Shown here piece after piece: positions 42,371 through 49,261 of a stretch of DNA of 51,531 bases. The position numbers were made by a program, and so were the translations under genes. Numbering within the stretch: the first letter of the stretch is position 1; every line of letters starts with the position of its first letter. The DNA is from JBBQED01 sp038320345 (lineage in GTDB: Bacteria > Bacteroidota > Bacteroidia > AKYH767-A > OLB10): the NCBI GenBank assembly GCA_038320345.1, contig JBBQED010000019.1, positions 1 to 51,531 of the forward strand, read 5' to 3'. The notes below the pieces were generated by a model. That model was not told the DNA's origin and made no database searches. It saw nothing but the letters and a program-made list of their open reading frames with translations.

Positions 42371-44035
42371 ATGAATACTGGGAAATTCCGCCTTACTGTA
42401 TTGTTGATGAGTAGTTCATTGATTGGCCTAATTTTTCTTCAGGTGTATTGGATTCGTCATGATCTTAATGTAAAAGCCCAACAATTTGATCAGAGCGTAA
42501 TGCAAGCGATGAATACTATGGTTGATCAGATTGAGCAAAAGGAGAACCTTAGGTTTGCAGTTCAGCATATTTCTTCCAGTGGCGATTCCCTTTTGATCTC
42601 AGATTATGCGAATGATAGTATCTTGATGGCGTTAGCAAAAGTTACTGGTGCGATTCAGCCTCCTGAACCTCCTCCAGCTCCGCCCGAGCCTCCTGTTCAG
42701 GCAACAGAACTATACCAAGAATTACAGGATCGCATAGATGAAATCCGTGATCAACACAGGGAAGCAAGGAGGATGAATGCAGATGGGTTACGAATTGATT
42801 TCGATACCACTCTTGACATCCGCATTGAGAAAGATGTTCAACAAAAAGAAGTGATTGCGTTCCGTCTGGCGGAAGAATCTGCCCTGATTGATTCAGTAGC
42901 GCAGGAAACTGAAAAAAGGATGGAATCAAGGCTCAAAAGGCTCAATACGATGATTCAAAAATTGACTTTTCAAATTGGAGAAAGACATAGAAATCTATTC
43001 GACAGAATTAACGCAAAAGATCTCGATACGATCATCCGTTCTGAATTTAAACGACGTGATATTGGATTGAATTTTAATTTTGGAGTAAGGGAGTTTAAGA
43101 GTAATAAAATTATTTATGCTAAGAGCGCTGCGGATTCTGGTTCGTTGGCAGAAAGTAAATATTCTTTGACACTTTTTCCTAATGATATCATCAAAAGAAA
43201 TGATCAGTTGGTGATAAGTTTTCAGGATAAATTGAATTATTTGGTTTGGGGGATGTGGCCCATGTTATTGAGTTCACTTTTATTTACGTTAGTTATTGTT
43301 TTAGGATTTGCTTACACAGTGCATGTTATTCTAAAGCAAAAACGTCTGGCAAGTATTAAAAATGATTTCATCAACAACATGACACATGAATTCAAAACTC
43401 CGATTGCAACTATAGCGATCGCGAATGAATCAGTACGAGATCCTAGAATATATAGTAATGCTGATAAAATGGAGTATTATACTGCTATTATTAGAGATGA
43501 AAATCTTAGAATGCTGAATCAAGTAGAAAATGTTTTGCAAATGGCTCAGATCGATAAAGGAGAACTTACGTTAAGGAAAACTGAAACAGATATCAAAGAC
43601 GTTATTCTGCAGGCTATTTCATCTTCAAAATTAGTTATTGAACAGCGTGAAGGGAAAGTTATCCTTGCTGCTGAGTCTACTAAATCTTTGGTCTTTGGAG
43701 ATGGGAATCATTTAATGAATGTATTTACGAATCTACTAGATAATGCTAATAAATATTCTCCGGAAAATCCTGATATTGCAATCAAGGTTTGGAATGATGC
43801 CAACCAAATTATGATTAGTGTAACCGATAAAGGTATTGGTATGTCGAAGGAAACTCAAAAGCATGTCTTTGAAACCTTTTATAGAGCGACTACAGGAAAT
43901 ATCCATGACGTAAAAGGATTTGGTCTGGGATTGAGTTATGTAAAAGCGATTGTAGAAGCTCATCATGGAAAAATCGCTGTGAATAGTGAATATGGTGCTG
44001 GCAGTACTTTTACCATTTCCTTACCACTTATATAG
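42371..44035 (+). CDS. Two-component sensor histidine kinase
   Basis: The 554-residue protein has two transmembrane helices (about 8-28 and 292-320), enclosing a 260-residue periplasmic sensor region. That region has a Pro-rich run (PPEPPPAPPEPPVQ, about 97-110), followed by long charged helical stretches (ELYQELQDRIDEIRDQHREA). No named sensor domain is recognisable. In the cytoplasm come HisKA with the phosphorylated His339 (INNMTHEFKTPIA), then the HATPase_c domain with its N box (FTNLLDNANKY), G1 (VTDKGIGM) and G2 (GFGLGLSYVKAIV). It is followed after 7 bases by its response regulator, so they form a pair. The signal is unknown. Confidence 0.92.
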   Translation: MNTGKFRLTVLLMSSSLIGLIFLQVYWIRHDLNVKAQQFDQSVMQAMNTMVDQIEQKENLRFAVQHISSSGDSLLISDYANDSILMALAKVTGAIQPPEPPPAPPEPPVQATELYQELQDRIDEIRDQHREARRMNADGLRIDFDTTLDIRIEKDVQQKEVIAFRLAEESALIDSVAQETEKRMESRLKRLNTMIQKLTFQIGERHRNLFDRINAKDLDTIIRSEFKRRDIGLNFNFGVREFKSNKIIYAKSAADSGSLAESKYSLTLFPNDIIKRNDQLVISFQDKLNYLVWGMWPMLLSSLLFTLVIVLGFAYTVHVILKQKRLASIKNDFINNMTHEFKTPIATIAIANESVRDPRIYSNADKMEYYTAIIRDENLRMLNQVENVLQMAQIDKGELTLRKTETDIKDVILQAISSSKLVIEQREGKVILAAESTKSLVFGDGNHLMNVFTNLLDNANKYSPENPDIAIKVWNDANQIMISVTDKGIGMSKETQKHVFETFYRATTGNIHDVKGFGLGLSYVKAIVEAHHGKIAVNSEYGAGSTFTISLPLI

Positions 44036-44042
44036 CCTATTT

Positions 44043-44741
44043 ATGAATGCTATCAAAGCTAAAATTCTTCTTGTAGAAGATGACGTTAATTTCGGAAATG
44101 TTCTCAAAGACTTTCTCGAATTGAATAATTATGATGTTACTCTTGCACGAGATGGAGTGGCTGGTGTAGAAGTATTTTCTACTAAAAGTTTTGATTTATG
44201 TTTGCTGGATGTGATGATGCCAAAACTAGATGGTTTTTCGGTGGCCGCGAAAATTAGAGAGAGTAATAAAATGATTCCGCTTATTTTTCTGACAGCAAAA
44301 GGAATGAAGGAAGATATGCTTAAGGGTTATAAAACAGGTGCTGATGATTATCTCACAAAGCCCTTCGATACGGATGTATTGTTGCATAAGATCAATGTTA
44401 TCCTCAGGCGATCAATGGGGATTACTGAAATGGAGGATCTCACCGATTTTAAAATTGGGATCTATACTTTTGATTATAAACTGAGAGTGGTTGCGGATGG
44501 AGATGAAAAAGTAACTTTATCACCTAAAGAAGCTGATTTACTCCGTCTGCTTTGCACCCATAAAAATGATTTGTTACCACGACAAAAAGCATTAAAGTTG
44601 ATCTGGGGAGATGATAATTATTTTAATGGAAGGAGCATGGATGTTTTTATTACGAGGATCAGAAAATACCTTAAGAAAGATCCTTCCATTGAAATCGTCA
44701 CCTTACATGGAAAAGGAGTAAGGTTGTTAATTCATAATTAA
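44043..44741 (+). CDS. OmpR/PhoB-family response regulator
   Basis: I start at ATG 44043 (MNAIKAKILLVEDD), giving 232 residues; the open frame reaches further upstream into the kinase gene, but those residues do not fit the family. The receiver domain (1-120) has acidic Asp13 and Asp14 and the phosphoacceptor Asp56 (LLDVMMPKLDG), with LIFLTAKGM holding the conserved Thr and Lys. The C-terminal winged helix (about 130-232) reads KVTLSPKEADLLRLL, then MDVFITRIRKYLKKDPS and LHGKGVRLL, so it binds DNA. The partner kinase is directly upstream. The GTTAA array at 42276-42321 is a candidate operator. The stop overlaps the convergent J-domain gene by 4 bases. Confidence 0.94.
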   Translation: MNAIKAKILLVEDDVNFGNVLKDFLELNNYDVTLARDGVAGVEVFSTKSFDLCLLDVMMPKLDGFSVAAKIRESNKMIPLIFLTAKGMKEDMLKGYKTGADDYLTKPFDTDVLLHKINVILRRSMGITEMEDLTDFKIGIYTFDYKLRVVADGDEKVTLSPKEADLLRLLCTHKNDLLPRQKALKLIWGDDNYFNGRSMDVFITRIRKYLKKDPSIEIVTLHGKGVRLLIHN

Positions 44742-45517
44742 GTAGTTGCTAAAAATGCAAGTAGATAGGATACTATTGCAATTAACGATATCATTTTAAC
44801 AGCAAGTTTCTTTTCAAAATCACGGAACCTATATATTAAACTTAGGATAGATAAAAGCAGTACAACCGCTGCAAGTGGGATATAATCAATCATGGATTGA
44901 GCAGGTGTATAGCTGTTTCTAAAGCCTTCATTACCCATTCGATATTCTTTAATAAATTTTAGCAGAGGTGTTGTTTTTAAAATAACAATCCGTTCATAAT
45001 CTTCTGGGTTTTGCTGTAAATCACGCTGGTAAAAATCCAAATCCTTTTGATCAAGTACTACACTGTTTTGATCTACTTTTGCACGTGGAATATACACCGG
45101 TTTGGAAATAGAAATTTGTCGATAAATACTCTTAGAAAAATTATCATAGAGTAGGAAACAGGAGATTAAGATCAATAAACAAGTTGTTTTTCTTCCCCAG
45201 AACAAGCGATGTATGGATAAACGGTCAAAGGCCTTGTTCCGTTGAATAAACTCTTCATAACGCATCCTTGCGTATGCTTTTGCCTTTTCACGCGCGGGAT
45301 CAATTAGTTCTTCGTGGACAAACGGTGACGAAAAAATTCCATGTTTAGCATTGATTAAATAATCATAAGCAGTGTTTAATTCAATAAATTGATCTTCGGC
45401 ATCTGCAGCTGAATTACGGTCGGGGTGCAACAACATGGCTTTCTTCCGGAAAGCTTTTTTGATGGTGATTTCATCGGATCCTTCCGGCACACCTAGAATT
45501 TCATAATAGTGCTGCAT
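44738..45517 (-). CDS. J-domain membrane protein
   Basis: The 259-residue protein has a J domain in residues 3-64 with the intact HPD motif at 31-33 (AMLLHPDRNS), which stimulates Hsp70/DnaK ATPase activity. Residues 75-110 are basic and hydrophilic (AREKAKAYARMRYEEFIQRN). A transmembrane helix lies at about 111-127, and two more near the C-terminus (about 208-230 and 238-259), separated by a 75-residue extracytoplasmic or cytoplasmic domain. The zinc-finger and C-terminal substrate domains of DnaJ proper are absent. It therefore probably recruits DnaK to the membrane. Its partner is not identifiable from context. It overlaps the response regulator gene tail-to-tail by 4 bases. Confidence 0.85.
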   Translation of the reverse strand: MQHYYEILGVPEGSDEITIKKAFRKKAMLLHPDRNSAADAEDQFIELNTAYDYLINAKHGIFSSPFVHEELIDPAREKAKAYARMRYEEFIQRNKAFDRLSIHRLFWGRKTTCLLILISCFLLYDNFSKSIYRQISISKPVYIPRAKVDQNSVVLDQKDLDFYQRDLQQNPEDYERIVILKTTPLLKFIKEYRMGNEGFRNSYTPAQSMIDYIPLAAVVLLLSILSLIYRFRDFEKKLAVKMISLIAIVSYLLAFLATT

Positions 45518-45548
45518 AGGAATTATGACTATTCTGTTGGAAACTAAA

Positions 45549-45578
45549 AACGACCAAAACCTAGTGGCTTTGGTCGTT
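45549..45578 (-). terminator. Intrinsic terminator of the glutathione peroxidase-like gene
   Basis: AACGACCAAAACC at 45549-45561 and GGCTTTGGTCGTT at 45566-45578 close a 4-base loop. Read on the minus strand all 13 pairs form, one of them G-U, and the stem is followed by a short T-run (TTTTTAG). It starts about 40 bases after the gene's stop. Confidence 0.85.
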
Positions 45579-45617
45579 CAATTATAGTAATAATTCAACA
45601 ATTATCTAAAGAAATAC

Positions 45618-46127
45618 TTAAAGTGCTTTTGTAATTGCGCTATCCATTGGTTTCGTTGCTGAGCGATACCTGTGAATCAATTTGCCATTTTCATCAATCA
45701 AAAATTTCTCGAAGTTCCAACGAATATCACCTGTGAAATCTGGGTTCTCCTGTGTTGTTAACCATTTAAATAGTTCATTCATATCTCCACCTTTAACAGA
45801 AACTTTACCTGCCATTGGGAAACTAATATCATATTTTCCGGTACAGAATGTCTGGATTTCTGCATTTGTTCCAGGCTCTTGTCCGCCGAAATTATTAGCT
45901 GGAAAACCAATGATCACTAATTTACTTCCGTATTGTTTGTACAGTTTTTCAAGTTCAGCATACTGGGGAGTATAACCACATTCAGATGCTGTGTTGACGA
46001 TGAGGATTTTCTTGCCTTTGAATTTAGTGAGATCGATGGATTTACCATTGATGTCGTTAACTTTGAAAGAATAGATATTATCCGGTTGACCCAGAAACAT
46101 CAGAAGAGATAAAATAATAGTTAGCAT
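45618..46127 (-). CDS. Glutathione peroxidase family protein
   Basis: This 169-residue thiol peroxidase of the GPx fold reduces peroxides, in bacteria usually with thioredoxin. The peroxidatic Cys50 is in NTASECGYTPQY, and the conserved Gln is in FPANNFGGQEPG. The Trp/Asn site is in IRWNFEKFLIDENGKLIHRY, and the resolving Cys may be Cys93 in IQTFCTGKYD. A hydrophobic N-terminus (about residues 1-12, ILSLLMFLG) looks like a short signal peptide, so the enzyme may be exported to the periplasm, unlike most bacterial GPx-like proteins. It lies upstream of the J-domain gene with its own terminator, so it is probably monocistronic. Confidence 0.88.
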   Translation of the reverse strand: MLTIILSLLMFLGQPDNIYSFKVNDINGKSIDLTKFKGKKILIVNTASECGYTPQYAELEKLYKQYGSKLVIIGFPANNFGGQEPGTNAEIQTFCTGKYDISFPMAGKVSVKGGDMNELFKWLTTQENPDFTGDIRWNFEKFLIDENGKLIHRYRSATKPMDSAITKAL

Positions 46128-46150
46128 AGTATGATTATTTAGTATATTTT

Positions 46151-47644
46151 TTAATCTTCATTTTCATTTTTCATGTTGAAAATACTTCCAACAAGATCGC
46201 TGAACTTTACCGTATTTTCAAGCTTACGTTTACTGATTTGAGAGTACTCTGATAAGCCATGTAATAAAAATTCAGCAATTAAGAGTTGCTCACCTTTGGG
46301 AATATCTTTCATGTAATTTTTTACTACCTCCTGCAATCCTGTTACTTTACGGATCGACTCATCGTAGTGCTTTTGAGTGGAATTGTGCATAATGTCAACT
46401 TCATTCCCTTCTGAAAACCAAGTCAGAATCTCTTGATACGGGTTTTTCTGTTTCGACTTTTTCATCCTTTCCGGATCTGGAAAAAACTGGATGAATTCTG
46501 TGCGGATAGCTTTGCCAATTAAAGTATAAGCAACATTCGAAATTCCTTCGACCTCTCCTTCGTAAACCAATTCCACTTTTCCCGTTATTGCAGGGACAAT
46601 GCCATACAAATCACTGATTCTTGCTGTCCCTGATTTCTCGCCATTTAATAAAACTCTCCTTTGTACTACACTATAGAGATTTTCATAAGCAGAAATGGTT
46701 AATCGTGCCGACACTCCACTTTTCTGATCTATGTATTCACTTTTCCGAGCTTCAAACGAAATCTGTTCTATTAATTTTTCTAGTAATGGCGGAATTGTAA
46801 TGATTTCTTTTTGGTCCGCAGGAATTTTTGCTTCCTGTTTAGTGATAGACTGAGAGATTTCCAGCGTTTTAGGATAATGGGTAAGAATCTGACTTCCTAT
46901 CCTGTCTTTGAGAGGTGTCACAATCGATCCTCTATTTGTATAGTCTTCCGGATTGGCTGTGAATACAAATTGGAGATCAAGTGGAAGACGTAATCTGAAA
47001 CCACGAATTTGTATATCTCCTTCTTGGAGAATATTAAATAGCGCAACTTGAATTCTTGCCTGTAAATCGGGGAGCTCGTTGATGACAAAGATGCAACGAT
47101 GGGAGCGAGGGATTAATCCATAATGAATTACTCTTTCATCAGCATAACTTAATTTCATTGATGCTGCCTTAATCGGATCTAGATCACCAATTAAATCTGC
47201 AACCGATACATCAGGAGTTGCAAGTTTCTCAACATAACGTTCATCACGATGCATCCAACTTACCGGAGTTTCATCTCCCATTTTTTCGATCAGATCTTTG
47301 CCATATCGAGAGAGTGGCTGCAATGGATCATCATTGAGTTCTGAACCCGTGATCACTGGCATGTATTCATCTAATAAATCTGTCATCAATCGAGAAAGTC
47401 GTGTTTTCGCTTGACCTCTTAATCCCAATAACAGAATATTGTGCTTCGACAAAATTGCAGTTTCCAATTGTGGAATAACAGTGTCTTCATACCCTTGTAC
47501 CGGTTTGAATAATGGAGTATTGGTTCTTAAGGCATGAATCAAATTGTCACGCATTTCTTCCTTAACACTTCTGGCTACATAACCACTTTTTTTAAGGCTA
47601 CCCAGCGTTTGGATCTTATCAATATCTAATTTTGATTTATTCAC
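46151..47644 (-). CDS. MoxR/magnesium-chelatase-type AAA+ ATPase
   Basis: The 497-residue protein is an AAA+ ATPase resembling the BchI/ChlI subunit of magnesium chelatase and MoxR proteins. The Walker A motif GLRGQAKT is at 74-81, Walker B IFVINE at 185-190, and FTANPEDYTNRG at 228-239 is the sensor region. It begins with a GTG codon that directly abuts the stop of the upstream VWA gene, so translation is probably coupled. The C-terminal 170 residues are a helical extension. MoxR/VWA pairs act as chaperone-like machines that insert metal or mature target proteins. No chlorophyll or cobalamin gene is nearby, so a chelatase reaction should not be assumed. Confidence 0.88.
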   Translation of the reverse strand: MNKSKLDIDKIQTLGSLKKSGYVARSVKEEMRDNLIHALRTNTPLFKPVQGYEDTVIPQLETAILSKHNILLLGLRGQAKTRLSRLMTDLLDEYMPVITGSELNDDPLQPLSRYGKDLIEKMGDETPVSWMHRDERYVEKLATPDVSVADLIGDLDPIKAASMKLSYADERVIHYGLIPRSHRCIFVINELPDLQARIQVALFNILQEGDIQIRGFRLRLPLDLQFVFTANPEDYTNRGSIVTPLKDRIGSQILTHYPKTLEISQSITKQEAKIPADQKEIITIPPLLEKLIEQISFEARKSEYIDQKSGVSARLTISAYENLYSVVQRRVLLNGEKSGTARISDLYGIVPAITGKVELVYEGEVEGISNVAYTLIGKAIRTEFIQFFPDPERMKKSKQKNPYQEILTWFSEGNEVDIMHNSTQKHYDESIRKVTGLQEVVKNYMKDIPKGEQLLIAEFLLHGLSEYSQISKRKLENTVKFSDLVGSIFNMKNENED

Positions 47645-48736
47645 TTAGCGTACGTTTTTTTTACGGTTCTTAATATAATCTTCAAACATAAATTCACCAA
47701 GCCCGTTCAGAGAACTATAGAAGGCACGGCCATTATTTATTTTGGTGAAATCTCGAATGAATTGTTGTAAATATGGATCTTGTGCGATCATGAAAGTAGT
47801 GATGGGAATATTCAATTTCCGACATTGACCCGCTAAATTGAAAACATCATTCATGATTTTACGATCAAGACCAAAACTATTTTTATAATAACGATTCCCA
47901 ACCTTCATACAACTTGGCTTTCCATCGGTAATCATAAAGATTTGTTTATTCGGAGTCTTTCTTCGGCGTAGCAAATCCATCGCAAGCTGCAAACCTGCAG
48001 AAGTATTGGTATGATAGGGTCCTACTTGTAAATAGGGAAGATCTTTAATAGCAATGGGCCAAGCATCATCTCCAAACACAACAATGTCGAGTAAATCTTT
48101 TGGGTATTTGGTACGGATCAATTCCGCTAATGCCATGGCAGTTTTTTTTGCTGGAGTAATCCGATCTTCTCCATACAAAATCATTGAATGTGAAATATCA
48201 ATCATCAATACTGTTGCGTTGATAGATTTATGTTCACGTTCCTGAACTTCAAAATCTTCTTCAGTCATGGAGAAATCTTCGATGCCATGATTGATCTGTG
48301 CATTACGAAGCGAATTAGTAAGATTCACCATATCGGAAGTATCTCCAAACTGCCAAGGCCTAAGATCGGATGAAGTTTCATCACCAGATCCGGTTTTTGT
48401 AGTTTTATGCGTTCCTCGGCCTGCCTTTTTTAGCTTGCCAAAAATTTCTTCCAGCGATTGAGTACGAATAGTTTGTTCCGTTTTGGGTGTGATCTGATAA
48501 TTCTGATCTTCATTTTCTTTGATGAATCCCTGCTTTTTTAAATCGTCAACAAAATCTCCCATCCCATATTGAGGGTTGGTAAAACCATACTGCCTGTCGA
48601 GCTCAGTCAACCAACTAATAGCTTCATTAGCATCACCGGCGGTATATTGTAGTAATTCAGTAAAGACCTTCAGTAATTTATCAAAATCACTGCCTTCTTC
48701 AGGGGGAGTAAACTTACTGAAACGTAGTCCTTTCAT
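47645..48736 (-). CDS. VWA-domain protein, partner of the MoxR-type ATPase
   Basis: The 363-residue protein carries a von Willebrand A domain (about 174-345) with a complete MIDAS motif: DxSxS at Asp180, Ser182 and Ser184 (LMIDISHSM), a Thr in YHTNTSAG, and Asp271 in MITDGKPSC. The N-terminal 110 residues are helical and charged, with IFGKLKKAGRGTHKTTKTG as a flexible linker. No signal peptide or membrane helix is seen, so it is cytoplasmic. It is the first gene of the pair, and its stop codon directly abuts the GTG start of the ATPase gene, as in BchD/BchI-type two-component ATPase-VWA machines. The target is unknown. Confidence 0.88.
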   Translation of the reverse strand: MKGLRFSKFTPPEEGSDFDKLLKVFTELLQYTAGDANEAISWLTELDRQYGFTNPQYGMGDFVDDLKKQGFIKENEDQNYQITPKTEQTIRTQSLEEIFGKLKKAGRGTHKTTKTGSGDETSSDLRPWQFGDTSDMVNLTNSLRNAQINHGIEDFSMTEEDFEVQEREHKSINATVLMIDISHSMILYGEDRITPAKKTAMALAELIRTKYPKDLLDIVVFGDDAWPIAIKDLPYLQVGPYHTNTSAGLQLAMDLLRRRKTPNKQIFMITDGKPSCMKVGNRYYKNSFGLDRKIMNDVFNLAGQCRKLNIPITTFMIAQDPYLQQFIRDFTKINNGRAFYSSLNGLGEFMFEDYIKNRKKNVR

Positions 48737-48844
48737 GCGTATATGCTATAACATAAAGATAAAGGATAAGTTTACTCATCCTCCTTAAAATTCTCAAAAG
48801 GTAACAAATAGATAATCTGAAAAAAGAATAAAATATTTTAAGTT

Positions 48845-49201
48845 TTACGAGTTATTTTCATACCGTTCTGTTAATGAATCAATCAAAGAAGTAGTCATAG
48901 ATAAAACGATACTGAATAACATCGCTACCCAGAAGCCATCTACTTTAAATCCTTCTTTCAGTAAATAGGAAGCAAGTAAAATAATAATGGCGTTTATTAC
49001 CAACAAAAACAACCCTAGCGTGACCACTGTGATCGGTAAAGTGAGGAAGATGAGAATGGGTTTTATAAATACATTGAGGATGATTAATAAAATGGAAACT
49101 AATATGGCGGATGAAATGCTCTTAACTTCTACTCCTGGCATGAGCGTAGCGATCAAGAAAATTGCAAGGGCTGTAGAGAATACTTTTACGAGAAATTGCA
49201 T
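48845..49201 (-). CDS. Small four-helix membrane protein, phage-holin superfamily IV
   Basis: The 118-residue protein has four hydrophobic segments (about 2-20, 29-47, 50-75 and 89-108) and short charged loops. The pattern and the motifs ALAIFLIATLMPGV, NVFIKPILIFLTLPITVVTLGLF and INAIIILLASYLL match PF04020, often annotated as phage holin family protein or membrane protein YvlD-like. No phage genes accompany it, so a holin function is unlikely; the true role is unknown. A TAnnTTTG match (CAAAATTA on the plus strand, 49206-49213) lies only 5 bases before the start, which would mean a leaderless message. Confidence 0.83.
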   Translation of the reverse strand: MQFLVKVFSTALAIFLIATLMPGVEVKSISSAILVSILLIILNVFIKPILIFLTLPITVVTLGLFLLVINAIIILLASYLLKEGFKVDGFWVAMLFSIVLSMTTSLIDSLTERYENNS

Positions 49202-49261
49202 CAGACAAAATTAACGAAACAGAATCTGGAATATTGGAATTCTTTATAAAATTCTAAGGCT

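Noticed and set aside
46151..48736. Magnesium chelatase (chlorophyll pathway) call for the MoxR/VWA pair
   Set aside because: No H subunit or pigment genes nearby; the pair fits the broader MoxR-VWA class.
48845..49201. Holin-like protein as a sign of a prophage
   Set aside because: No other phage gene surrounds it; the family is common in chromosomes of non-lysogenic bacteria.
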